This document shows, piece by piece, positions 1-7,602 of a stretch of DNA of 64,000 nt. The stretch covers positions 186,001-250,000 of the forward strand of contig NZ_CP049303.1 in NCBI RefSeq assembly GCF_019443985.1. The letters run 5' to 3'. Both the position numbers and the translations under genes were made by a program. The stretch is from Liquorilactobacillus hordei DSM 19519. Its GTDB lineage: Bacteria; Bacillota; Bacilli; Lactobacillales; Lactobacillaceae. A model generated the notes under the pieces. The model did not search any database. It was not told where the DNA came from and was given only the letters and a program-made list of their open reading frames with translations. Numbering within the stretch: the first letter of the stretch is position 1; the number at the start of each line of letters is the position of its first letter.

Positions 1-1411
1 CAACATCTATTTTACGTTGTCCGTAAATTGAACCAGTTTGGTGATTTGAAAGCAACTTGCGTTCCTTAGCTTTGAAATACTCCCATGCGCTATTAATACT
101 TATTTTACGAGGATTTCCGTTTTTAGTGAATGCTCGGTGATCAATTTTAAAATCGTTATCGTATTTGTTTGCCTGATACTCTTTAAATTCACGTACAAAT
201 CCGTACTTATCTTTGCGCTTACGGTAAGCATAAAAACTAAATCTAACTCCCTGCAGATCAATAAAATAATCGTCTTTAGGATGATACGCCCAATTCATGA
301 CCTTACGGTCATCACTTTTCCATTTGCGACTATTTTCTTTTAACATTGTCCCATATGGAATTAACGCTGTATGTTCAGGTAATTCATCTTCGAGATATCG
401 ATAATTTGATTCTGAACCGTATCCTGCATCAGCCACAATATACTTACCTAAAGTTCCAGCTGCTTTTTGTTGCTGTAAAAAAGGAATTAATGTTTTGGTA
501 TCTCCTGGATTTTGAAAAATGCCGAAGGCAGTTACAAATTGTTTACTTGTGGCGATTTGTAGATTATAAGCCGGTTTTAGCTGTCCGTTGAGCATTGGAT
601 CTTCCTTAACACGCATGAAAGTTGCATCATGATCTGTTTTTGAATAACTATTTCTTTTACCATAAATTCTGGTTTGTATTTTATGAGCTAATAATTTAGT
701 TTGCCGTAACTTAAGTTTTCGTTTTAAAGATTTTAGTTTTCGACGCCTTGACTTGTCTGGGTTTGGAGAGATATGTTCTTTTTCAATCTTTTTATTCAAA
801 TCTTTCAAGTCATTTTCTAACCGCAAGGTAATTTCATCAAGCATTTCTAAAGTAAGATCTGTCTCTGCTGGGAGCTGACACTTAAACTTAGCGTCATTTA
901 ATTCTTCCAGAAGGGTTATAATCGCAGAGCGATTAAGCTTGTCAAAACGAATCGTATTCTTACGCCAAACAAAACTATATTTATTGGCATCAGCTAAAAT
1001 TTTAGTCCCGTCAATAAAAGTAACTTCATCAATAAAATTGTTTTGTTTCAGATATTTGGTTAGTTTTAGAATACATTGATTAATCAAGCTCTCAACTTCA
1101 TCTGAAATTCTAAAACGACAAATTGTTCGGTAGGCTGGAACCTGTTCTTGTGTCAGCCAACGGGCTGCCAAATTCTCTTCTGCCAAGGTATTAATACGAC
1201 GACTACTGAAGATACCTTTTGTGTACGCAAACAAAATTAATTTTAAAAGTACACGCAGATCATACTTACGCGGTCGTCCAAAGATGTAAGGATCATTAAT
1301 TTTAAGGTCTTCAACTATTTGATTAATCATCCGTGCAGGATGATTTTCTTTTGGCTCCCAGTCAGTTTTAATACTAAGTACAGCCTGATTTATGTTATAA
1401 TTATTGTACAT
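1..1411 (-). CDS. IS1182-family transposase, partial (C-terminus outside window)
   Basis: Reading from an ATG at 1411 on the minus strand, the frame stays open for 470 codons to the window edge without stop or frameshift. The protein begins MYNNYNINQAVLSIKTDWEP, typical of IS1182 transposases with an N-terminal DUF772 region. Two acidic motifs of the DDE catalytic domain are visible: FIDGTKIL near residue 130 and IVADAGYGSE further on. A Lys/Arg-rich segment lies between them. The visible length fits most of a typical transposase of 500 or more residues. Family-level assignment is firm; whether the gene is intact cannot be told. Confidence 0.85.
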   Translation of the reverse strand, partial: MYNNYNINQAVLSIKTDWEPKENHPARMINQIVEDLKINDPYIFGRPRKYDLRVLLKLILFAYTKGIFSSRRINTLAEENLAARWLTQEQVPAYRTICRFRISDEVESLINQCILKLTKYLKQNNFIDEVTFIDGTKILADANKYSFVWRKNTIRFDKLNRSAIITLLEELNDAKFKCQLPAETDLTLEMLDEITLRLENDLKDLNKKIEKEHISPNPDKSRRRKLKSLKRKLKLRQTKLLAHKIQTRIYGKRNSYSKTDHDATFMRVKEDPMLNGQLKPAYNLQIATSKQFVTAFGIFQNPGDTKTLIPFLQQQKAAGTLGKYIVADAGYGSESNYRYLEDELPEHTALIPYGTMLKENSRKWKSDDRKVMNWAYHPKDDYFIDLQGVRFSFYAYRKRKDKYGFVREFKEYQANKYDNDFKIDHRAFTKNGNPRKISINSAWEYFKAKERKLLSNHQTGSIYGQRKIDV

Positions 1412-1446
1412 TTTGATTATCCTTTCTATAGGGGATTGTTTTTAAA

Positions 1447-1536
1447 GGCACTGGCTGCAATCAGTGCTTTTTTATTTTTAATTATACCAAAAGAGCTTCA
1501 CCAGAAAAATCATTACTTTCTCTGGTGAAGCTCTTT
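1447..1536. terminator. Two hairpins inside the IS1182 end
   Basis: The first hairpin (about 1447-1474) pairs GCACTG with CAGTGC and is followed by a T-rich run on the plus strand. The second (1490-1536) is a perfect 16-bp stem pairing AAAGAGCTTCACCAGA with TCTGGTGAAGCTCTTT around a 15-nt loop. They lie upstream of the transposase and probably block transcription entering from the flank, as in many insertion sequences. Confidence 0.6.
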
Positions 1537-1566
1537 CACTTAGGGACTTATGGCACAGCCCCCTAT

Positions 1567-1602
1567 AAAAATTTTTCACCAACAGCGGTTGAAAAAAGAG
1601 CC
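1567..1602 (+). mobile_element. Relic of an ISL3-family right end
   Basis: The segment contains CACCAACAGCGGTTG followed by AAAAAAGAGCC. It closely matches the right terminus of the complete ISL3-family element at 58268-59705 (CATCAACAGCGGTTG, then ACAAAGAGCC), including the preceding AAAAATTT tract. No transposase sequence remains on its left, where the IS1182 end abuts directly. It is best read as the remnant of an ISL3-type element disrupted by the IS1182 insertion. Confidence 0.6.
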
Positions 1603-1711
1603 TAAATTTCTTATCTTGCTGTATTTCTAATTACTTGTTAATGCTTAAGCCTTGACCCTATACCACACACTTCTCACATTGATTTTCAATTTTCACTTAA
1701 AAAGTCTGAAA

Positions 1712-2887
1712 TTATTTATTTTTTCTTATTTCTCTTACTCTGATTACCTCAGAAATTTCAATTAACTCGTTCTTTAGTTTATTGAAAGTTTTTTCTGAAA
1801 TATTATCCGTATCAATCATTGTATAAGCAATCTGCTCACGACTGCGATTAATCATATTATCAATGTTAATATCATATTTAGCAAGAATTGTTGTTATTCT
1901 ACCAACCATATTTGGAACGTTTTGATGAATTAAAGTAATTCGAAAATTAGAATCAAATGGCATCTCTACTGCTGGAAAATTAACAGAATTAACAATATTA
2001 CCTGTTTCAAGATATTTTTTTAGCGTTTGGGCTGCCATTATTGCACCATTTATTTCAGCTTCAAGCGTTGTTCCACCAATATGTGGAGTAACAATAGTGC
2101 TCTCATGCTTGATAACCTTCTCTGAGCTAAAATCTGTCAGATACTGTGCTATTTTATGACTATCCAAAGCATCAATAACTGCATTCTCGTTAACTATTCC
2201 CCAACGTGAATAGTTTAAAAGAATAGCACCATCTTTGAGTTCAGCCAACTCCTTTGAAGAAATTAAATCTTTGTTACCTTCTGTGTAAGGAATATGAATC
2301 GTAACATAATCGCTTTTTTGTAATAATTCACTCAGATCTTTAGCACGTGGAATATCATTAGATAGACGCCAAGCATGTTCTACACTAATATATGGATCGT
2401 ATCCAATTACATGCATTCCCAGATCTGCTGTTGCTCGTGCTACCCTAGAACCAACAGAACCAAGCCCTATTATCCCAATCGTTTTGCCTTGTAACTCAGT
2501 TCCTGCAAAATGATTCTTCCCTTTTTCTGTCTGCAGACTAACATCCGCTCCATTTAATTTTTTGGCCCATTGAACCGAAGAAAAAACTGGTCTGGTCGCT
2601 AGAATCAGCATTGCCACTATTAGTTCCTTAACCGCATTAGCATTTGAACCAGGTGTATTAAAGACAACTGTGCCATTTGAATTAGCTTCAACAAGTGGAA
2701 TATTATTAACACCAACACCGGCTCTTGCAATTGCAAGCACACTTGTGCCAAATCTCGTTTTATGCATATCCTGACTTCTAATTAACAGTGCAGCGGGTTT
2801 ATCAGTTTCATTAATTGTATACTTATCAGCAGGAAATTCAGCTGTACCTTCTGGAGCAATCATATTATAAGTCTTAATATCCAACAT
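1712..2887 (-). CDS. serA: D-3-phosphoglycerate dehydrogenase
   Basis: This 391-residue cytosolic enzyme oxidises 3-phosphoglycerate to 3-phosphohydroxypyruvate with NAD, the first step of serine synthesis. The NAD-binding Rossmann motif GIIGLGSVGSRVA is near residues 136-148. The active-site signatures of the 2-hydroxyacid dehydrogenase family follow, including LLNYSRWGIVNE and the catalytic His in TPHIGGTT. A C-terminal ACT domain (about 318-391, FRITLIHQNVPNMVGRI) suggests feedback control by serine. The length fits the short ACT-containing type lacking the intervening domain. It starts one base after the serC stop codon, so the two form an operon. No clear terminator was found downstream before the insertion-sequence remnants. 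Confidence 0.93.
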   Translation of the reverse strand: MLDIKTYNMIAPEGTAEFPADKYTINETDKPAALLIRSQDMHKTRFGTSVLAIARAGVGVNNIPLVEANSNGTVVFNTPGSNANAVKELIVAMLILATRPVFSSVQWAKKLNGADVSLQTEKGKNHFAGTELQGKTIGIIGLGSVGSRVARATADLGMHVIGYDPYISVEHAWRLSNDIPRAKDLSELLQKSDYVTIHIPYTEGNKDLISSKELAELKDGAILLNYSRWGIVNENAVIDALDSHKIAQYLTDFSSEKVIKHESTIVTPHIGGTTLEAEINGAIMAAQTLKKYLETGNIVNSVNFPAVEMPFDSNFRITLIHQNVPNMVGRITTILAKYDINIDNMINRSREQIAYTMIDTDNISEKTFNKLKNELIEISEVIRVREIRKNK

Positions 2888-2888
2888 T

Positions 2889-3980
2889 TTAGTCCACTTC
2901 CTTATGCTCTAATTCAAATTTTTCCATAACAGTTATCAGTTTCTCGACACCCTCTATTGGAAAAGCATTATATAAGCTGGCTCTCATACCGCCCACTAAT
3001 CGATGGCCCTTTAAGCCAACTAAGTTATTATCATTTGCTAAGGCGATAAATTGCTTATCTAATTCTGCGTTACCAGTTACAAAGGGAATATTAGTCAGTG
3101 AACGACTCTCAATAGCGACTGGTGATTGAAATACACTAGAAGAATCAAGATAATCATAAAGCAGCTTTGATTTCTTTCGATTCCGCTTTTCCATTTCATC
3201 CACCCCACCTTGCGCAAGAAGCCACTCAAAAACAAGACCCGCACAATAAATTGCAAAAACTGGCGGCGTATTTAACGTTGAATTTTTTGCTACTAATTTT
3301 TTGTAACTCAACATTGCTGGAAGATCAGGTGACTTTTCTACCAAATCATGGCGAATAATTACTACTGTCAGTCCAGCAGGTCCGATATTCTTTTGTGCAC
3401 CTGCATATATCATTCCAAAATCTGTCACATTATATCTTTGTCCCAAGATATTTGACGACATATCGCCTATTATAGGTACTTCTTTAAAAGTAGGAACTAT
3501 TTTGAATGCAGTTCCTTCAATTGTATTATTTAGAGTTATATGAACATAATCCGCATCTTCTTGTAAAGAATCATCTATTTCAGGAAGACTTGTGTACTTT
3601 GAATCTGCTCCACTAGTAATTTGTGTAACTTCTATACCATCAACTAATCTAGCTTCTTCAATAGCCCTTTGTGCCCAATGCCCAGTATCAACAAAATCTA
3701 TTTTTTTCTTATTGATAGCAAGGTTCATTGGTGCCATTGTAAATTGGAGTGTTGCTCCACCTTGCAAAAACAAAACATCATATTCATCGGGAATATTCAT
3801 CAATTTACGAAGATTCCCTTCAGCATTCTTTTGAATATCAGCAAAAAGTGAGGAACGATGACTAATCTCCATAACACTCATACCACTATTTTTATACGAT
3901 AATAATTCTCGTTGAACCTTTTCTAAAACTTCCTTTGGCATAACAGCCGGTCCAGCAGAAAAATTGTAAACAATCGCCAT
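2889..3980 (-). CDS. serC: Phosphoserine aminotransferase
   Basis: This 363-residue PLP-dependent class V aminotransferase converts 3-phosphohydroxypyruvate and glutamate to O-phosphoserine and 2-oxoglutarate, the second step of serine synthesis. The start MAIVYNFSAGPAVMP is the family N-terminus. The PLP lysine lies in YAGAQKNIGPAG near residue 196, and the C-terminal GLKGHRLVGGMRASLYNAF motif binds the substrate phosphate. It is the first gene of serC-serA and has a good promoter upstream. The GAAGG motif before the ATG supports the start. No serB (phosphoserine phosphatase) is adjacent. Confidence 0.94.
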   Translation of the reverse strand: MAIVYNFSAGPAVMPKEVLEKVQRELLSYKNSGMSVMEISHRSSLFADIQKNAEGNLRKLMNIPDEYDVLFLQGGATLQFTMAPMNLAINKKKIDFVDTGHWAQRAIEEARLVDGIEVTQITSGADSKYTSLPEIDDSLQEDADYVHITLNNTIEGTAFKIVPTFKEVPIIGDMSSNILGQRYNVTDFGMIYAGAQKNIGPAGLTVVIIRHDLVEKSPDLPAMLSYKKLVAKNSTLNTPPVFAIYCAGLVFEWLLAQGGVDEMEKRNRKKSKLLYDYLDSSSVFQSPVAIESRSLTNIPFVTGNAELDKQFIALANDNNLVGLKGHRLVGGMRASLYNAFPIEGVEKLITVMEKFELEHKEVD

Positions 3981-4021
3981 ATTCCTTCACTTCTTTCTAA
4001 TTAATTTTAAAGTATGCCCTA

Positions 4022-4057
4022 ATATTCGAATATAGACAAAGTTAGGTTAGATGTCAA
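4022..4057 (-). promoter_or_regulatory. serC-serA promoter with palindrome over the -10
   Basis: On the minus strand TTGACA (4052-4057) is followed after exactly 17 bp by TATATT (4029-4034). A perfect 12-bp palindrome ATATTCGAATAT (4022-4033) overlaps the -10 and could be an operator. The regulator is unknown. Confidence 0.65.
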
Positions 4058-4255
4058 TGCTATTTGTAATAAATAATCAATTTAATACATATCTTTTTTA
4101 CTGTGTATGTTCAACTTTCCAAATAAAGAAGATTATAATTTGATTAAAGAATGTAAACTTAATATTCTTGTAATAATATGAATTAAACTTTATCAATGAT
4201 CTCTGTAAAAGTAATAACTAACAACGATTGTAATTACACTCCTTCTTAAGATCTT

Positions 4256-4272
4256 TGTAACATTTTTGTAAT
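4256..4272 (+). promoter_or_regulatory. Probable WalR box upstream of the P60 hydrolase gene
   Basis: TGTAAC, five bases, then TGTAAT matches the WalR (YycF) consensus of two TGTAAH half-sites with N5. WalRK is the essential two-component system that controls cell-wall hydrolases in Firmicutes, and the next gene downstream is such a hydrolase. The site lies about 245 bp before the start codon, rather far, so its role is inferred. Confidence 0.5.
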
Positions 4273-4290
4273 ATTCTTAAAAAAAAAAAG

Positions 4291-4384
4291 CCTGATATAT
4301 TCCTTTAAATCCTGATATATCAACACTTTAGCTCATACAAATTATCTTTTTAAAAAATTTTTCGTTTAAAAAGCCTGATATTTC
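4291..4384 (+). repeat. Three CCTGATAT direct repeats upstream of the P60 gene
   Basis: CCTGATATAT occurs at 4291 and 4311, exactly 20 bp apart. A third copy, CCTGATATTT, is at 4374. All lie in the AT-rich 536-bp gap (3981-4516) between serC and the P60 gene, in its likely promoter or leader. A spacing of two helical turns suggests regulator binding. Apart from the serC promoter and the WalR-like box I see no gene in this gap. Confidence 0.4.
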
Positions 4385-4516
4385 AGCAACTATTTGCATT
4401 TTGTTACATAAAGGCTTAAACTGTAATATTTTTTGTACTGTTATGCAACAAAGATGGATTACAATCAAGCTATTGGTTAATAAAATCATAAAATAAAAAA
4501 GTAGGAGTGAATTAAT

Positions 4517-5806
4517 TTGAAACGTACAACAAAAACATTATTAGCAAGCACTGTTGGTGCGGCTGGTTTATTTCTTGCTTCTACAACGAATGCAAGTGCC
4601 TCAACAACCGTCAAAGTAAATAAGAACGATACAGTTTGGGATCTCTCACAAAAATATGGTGTTTCTATCAAGTCTATTGAAGCTTTAAATAACATTAATC
4701 AAAATAGCCATTTAATTGTTGAAAGCCAAACGTTAACTATTCCCGATAGTGATAATACTTCTAGTTCATCAAACACAAGCTCTACTTCTTCGGCTGCAAC
4801 TTCTACTGTCGCAGTCACTGAAGGAGATTCTCTTTGGGCAATTGCTCAAAAATATAATACAACAGTTGACAGTTTACGTTCATTAAATGGATTATCATCA
4901 ACAGAAACATTAATTAGAACTGGTCAAACTCTCAAAGTTAGTGGTTCTGCGGATACTAGTGCTACAACAACATCTTCAGATACTCAAAGTAGCACAAGTA
5001 CAGAAAGTTCTACAAAGACATCTTCTGTTACAGTTTCCGCAAACCATGTTACATATACAGTTAAGTCTGGGGATTCACTTTATACAATTGCCCAAGCTTA
5101 TGGTGTTACTGTAGCTTCTCTACGTTCTTCTAATACTTTGGGTTCAGCTATTTTGCCAGGACAAACATTGACAATCAATGATCCTACAAAAACACCTGCT
5201 ACAACTACTACAACAGATTCAAGCAATTCTACTAGTTCATCTACGGCTACTGCTACAAGTTCTACGACTACGGCTGCTACAAGTAGCTCTGCTAGTTCTA
5301 CACCTGCTGCTACTGCAAGTTCTACGGCTGCTACGAGTTCATCAACTGCTGCTGCAAGTTCAAGTGCAACAACTGCTGCTTCTACAACAACAGCAAGTAG
5401 TACAACATCGACGACAAGTAGCACTACTACAACTTCTTCGTCATCGGTTTCTACATCGTCAGTCGTTGCATATGCAGAATACTTAGCAACTCAAAGGATT
5501 CCTTATGTATATGGTGGTACAACATTAAGTGGCTTTGATTGCTCTGGCTTTGTTCAATATGTATATGCTCACTTTGGTGTTTCATTGCCTCGTACTTCAC
5601 AAGCTCAATCAACAATCGGTACAGCAGTTGCTGTTAGCCAAGCAAAAGCTGGTGACTTATTATTCTGGGGTTCACAAGGTTCATCATGGCATGTAGGGAT
5701 CTATGTTGGTGGTACAAGTTATGTAGCCGCTCCATCAAGTGGTCAAAATGTCAGTCTTAAGAGTTTCCAATATTTCCAACCTACTTTCGCAATTCACATG
5801 AACTAA
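4517..5806 (+). CDS. Secreted LysM / NlpC-P60 peptidoglycan endopeptidase
   Basis: This 429-residue exported protein probably cleaves peptidoglycan stem peptides. It has a signal peptide (about 1-28, ending TTNASA) and three LysM domains at roughly 31-74, 97-140 and 178-221, each with a GDSL- or NDTV-type start. A Ser/Thr/Ala-rich linker spans about 222-315. The C-terminal NlpC/P60 domain has catalytic Cys342 in GFDCSGF and His392 in SWHVGIY. The start is TTG at 4517, supported by AGGAG at 4503-4507. The linker makes long spurious frames on both strands. Its terminator is now split by an IS3-family element. A WalR-like box upstream fits a wall hydrolase. Confidence 0.9.
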   Translation: MKRTTKTLLASTVGAAGLFLASTTNASASTTVKVNKNDTVWDLSQKYGVSIKSIEALNNINQNSHLIVESQTLTIPDSDNTSSSSNTSSTSSAATSTVAVTEGDSLWAIAQKYNTTVDSLRSLNGLSSTETLIRTGQTLKVSGSADTSATTTSSDTQSSTSTESSTKTSSVTVSANHVTYTVKSGDSLYTIAQAYGVTVASLRSSNTLGSAILPGQTLTINDPTKTPATTTTTDSSNSTSSSTATATSSTTTAATSSSASSTPAATASSTAATSSSTAAASSSATTAASTTTASSTTSTTSSTTTTSSSSVSTSSVVAYAEYLATQRIPYVYGGTTLSGFDCSGFVQYVYAHFGVSLPRTSQAQSTIGTAVAVSQAKAGDLLFWGSQGSSWHVGIYVGGTSYVAAPSSGQNVSLKSFQYFQPTFAIHMN

Positions 5807-5814
5807 TTAACTAT

Positions 5815-5829
5815 AAAAAAAGTTACGAT
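5815..5829 (+). terminator. Left arm of the P60-gene terminator, split by IS3
   Basis: AAAAAAGTTACGAT here pairs perfectly with ATCGTAACTTTTTT at 7338-7351, now on the other side of the 1.49-kb insertion. With the IS and one TGG removed, the two arms form an intrinsic terminator just after the P60 stop codon. Confidence 0.75.
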
Positions 5830-5838
5830 GGTGAAGTG

Positions 5839-5871
5839 AACCCCCGAGATTGGACAACAATCTCGGGGGTT
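5839..5871 (+). terminator. Hairpin in the IS3 left end
   Basis: AACCCCCGAGATTG pairs perfectly with CAATCTCGGGGGTT around the 5-nt loop GACAA, starting inside the left inverted repeat and ending just before the orfA start. It should hinder read-through from the P60 gene into the transposase and may now partly replace the split P60 terminator. Confidence 0.6.
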
Positions 5872-5875
5872 TACT

Positions 5876-6406
5876 ATGACTAAATTTAATTTAGAGTTAC
5901 GGATTTCTATTGTGACAGAATATTTAACGGGTATTAGTTCCATTCAATTGGCCAGAAAATACCATATTGCCAACAATGAAACGATTCTCCTATGGGTTCA
6001 TCGCTTTAATCGTTTTGGCATTGCAGGATTAAAACCGAAATCTATGAATTTGGAATACTCTAGTGAATTCAAGATAGAAGTATTAAACTGGAAACAACAG
6101 CACAAAGCTTCGCTTCCAGAAACAGCACTACATTTCAACCTCTCTTCACCAAGTACTATCTGGCAATGGCAAAGAAAGTTTGATTTAGAGGGGCTCAGTG
6201 GACTAAATAGAGTGAGAGGAAATCCAAAGACTATGTCTAAACATAAAAAAGTGACCAAACCCACAACGGCACAAATCCAAGCACGCCACGATAAAAATGA
6301 GTTAAAGCAACTCAAGCAAGAAAATAAGATGTTAAGAATCGAGAACGAATTTTTAAAAAAACTCGATGCCTTAGATCACGAAAAATCAGCTCACGAGAAA
6401 CCGTGA
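5876..6406 (+). CDS. IS3-family transposase OrfA
   Basis: This 176-residue protein has two helix-turn-helix segments (about 5-55 and 60-110; the first is LELRISIVTEYLTGISSIQLA) and a C-terminal leucine-zipper-like coiled coil (about 140-167, with ELKQLKQENKML). That is the IS150-type OrfA plan, which binds the IS ends. It overlaps orfB by four bases (GTGA). A slippery A-AAA-AAA run at 6355-6361 lies in the coiled-coil region, so a fused OrfAB can be made by -1 frameshifting. Confidence 0.9.
   Translation: MTKFNLELRISIVTEYLTGISSIQLARKYHIANNETILLWVHRFNRFGIAGLKPKSMNLEYSSEFKIEVLNWKQQHKASLPETALHFNLSSPSTIWQWQRKFDLEGLSGLNRVRGNPKTMSKHKKVTKPTTAQIQARHDKNELKQLKQENKMLRIENEFLKKLDALDHEKSAHEKP
6355..6362 (+). 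promoter_or_regulatory. Programmed -1 frameshift slippery site of IS3
   Basis: OrfA codons TTA AAA AAA CTC give the heptamer A-AAA-AAA in the frame needed for a -1 slip. After the slip the orfB frame is open continuously to its annotated start at 6403. This is the standard way IS3-family elements make the OrfAB transposase; it is not demonstrated here. Confidence 0.6.
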
Positions 6407-7290
6407 CCTTAATTGATGATCTGAGGCGGGTCTTCAAAACGTCGATTAGTTTTATCCTTAAAGCCGTTAAGGTACCACGTAGCACGTACTATTACACTAA
6501 GCACAGTCAGGGACGAGAATATGAGAATGACCAGGTTATCCAAGCCATTGATGAAATTCGGCAAACAGATGCCAAGTATACTCAAAAATACGGTTACCGT
6601 CGCATAACGTTAGTTATGCATGAACAGGGATTTAAAGTTAATCATAAACGCGTCCTCCGAATTATGAAGGAGCAAGGCTGGACATGTCAGGCCTTTAATA
6701 AGCAAACTCGCAAATATAACTCATACAAAGGAACTGTTGGTAGAATAGCCAAAAATAAGTTACACCGTCGATTCAAGACAGATCGACCATATCAAAAACT
6801 CGTCGCCGACGTTAGTGAATTTCGATACGGTCAGATGAGTCAAAGTGAGCGAATCTATTTAGAACCCATCATGGATTTATTTTCGGGTGAAATTTTGGCA
6901 TTTAACATTAGTGCACACCCAACTCTTGAATTTGCGTTGAAACCACTAAAAGAAGCATTAGATGGATTACCTGAGCTTCCTTATAGAACAACGGTACACA
7001 CAGATCAAGGATTTCAGTATCAACATAAACAGTGGCAAAAAACGCTTAAAACTCATCATACCTTTCAGAGTATGTCCCGTAAGGCTACCTGCTTAGATAA
7101 CGCCGCCATGGAATCATTTTTTCATCTCATGAAAGCAGAGATGATGGATGAACACTTCGAAAATTCAGAGAGTCTCGCGCAAGCGATGACTGAATGGATT
7201 GAATTTTATAATAACCGTAGAATCAGGACCAAACTAAAAGGCAAGTCACCGGTACAATACCGAGAACTTGCCAATCAGTTAGCAGCTTAA
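6403..7290 (+). CDS. IS3-family transposase OrfB (integrase core)
   Basis: This 295-residue DDE recombinase begins with a GTG codon overlapping the orfA stop. An HTH_21-type region (about 40-95) includes KYGYRRITLVMHEQGFKVNH. The rve integrase core follows, with catalytic residues in VADVSEF (first Asp), TVHTDQGFQY (second Asp) and MESFFHLMKAE (Glu). The frame is intact. The protein is probably active mainly as the OrfAB fusion made by frameshifting. Confidence 0.92.
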   Translation: MTLIDDLRRVFKTSISFILKAVKVPRSTYYYTKHSQGREYENDQVIQAIDEIRQTDAKYTQKYGYRRITLVMHEQGFKVNHKRVLRIMKEQGWTCQAFNKQTRKYNSYKGTVGRIAKNKLHRRFKTDRPYQKLVADVSEFRYGQMSQSERIYLEPIMDLFSGEILAFNISAHPTLEFALKPLKEALDGLPELPYRTTVHTDQGFQYQHKQWQKTLKTHHTFQSMSRKATCLDNAAMESFFHLMKAEMMDEHFENSESLAQAMTEWIEFYNNRRIRTKLKGKSPVQYRELANQLAA

Positions 7291-7337
7291 TTTAGTTGTC
7301 CAAACTTGTGGGTTCACTTCATGGCTATTATTCAGTT

Positions 7338-7354
7338 ATCGTAACTTTTTTATT
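7338..7354 (+). terminator. Right arm of the P60-gene terminator, split by IS3
   Basis: ATCGTAACTTTTTT completes the hairpin begun at 5815-5829 and ends in the T tract. It is separated from its partner by the IS3-family insertion. The remaining sequence to 7490 shows no gene. Confidence 0.7.
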
Positions 7355-7492
7355 ATATCCAGTTATTTGGTGCTATTATCAAATTAAACACCATAGAAGG
7401 GATTTAAACTCCATTTTTAAGGCTTTTTATATCCTACCCCTTCTTTCAAGCATTACCCTGTAAAGTGCTTAATTAATCGTTATAGAGCCTGT

Positions 7493-7550
7493 AAAAATAG
7501 GAGATTAGTAGAAACTCTAGAAAAGAGTTTTTACTAATCTCCTATTTTTT
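7493..7550. terminator. Bidirectional intrinsic terminator
   Basis: A long inverted repeat (AAAAATAGGAGATTAGTA pairing with TACTAATCTCCTATTTTT, extended by AAACTCT/AGAGTTT) has A- and T-runs at its two ends. It lies 53 bp after the stop of the minus-strand DUF975 gene and is its likely terminator. Confidence 0.8.
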
Positions 7551-7602
7551 GTTTTACAACTTGCTTTATACACTAAGTAACTTTTTATTAACTATTCTCT
7601 AG

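Larger units (their letters stand above)
1..1563 (-). mobile_element. IS1182-family insertion sequence, cut by left edge
   Basis: The element carries a minus-strand transposase that runs off the window. Its visible end is at about 1563, where the minus strand reads GGGGCTGTGCCATAAGTCCC, which resembles IS1182-family termini. Two hairpins lie between the transposase start and this end. The other terminus is outside the window, so target duplication and completeness cannot be judged. Immediately beyond the end lies a decayed ISL3-type terminus, suggesting insertion into an older element. Confidence 0.8.
5832..7321 (+). mobile_element. Complete IS3-family (IS150-type) insertion sequence, 1490 bp
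   Basis: The ends are imperfect inverted repeats of about 27 bp. The left begins TGAAGTGAACCCCCGAG and the right, read on the minus strand, TGAAGTGAACCCACAAG; both continue to TTGGACAAC. The 3-bp TGG at 5829-5831 is repeated at 7322-7324 as a target duplication of the size usual for the family. It carries orfA and orfB in -1 register. The perfect ends, duplication and open frames suggest a recent, possibly active insertion. Confidence 0.92.

Noticed and set aside
137-1528. Plus-strand frames across the first 1.5 kb
   Set aside because: They are antisense to the IS1182 transposase, whose frame is open over the whole segment and has family motifs.
5098-5486. Open frames on both strands inside the P60 gene (Val/Leu-rich or Leu/Gln-rich peptides)
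   Set aside because: They are shadows of the repetitive Ser/Thr/Ala codons of the linker and have no ribosome binding sites.
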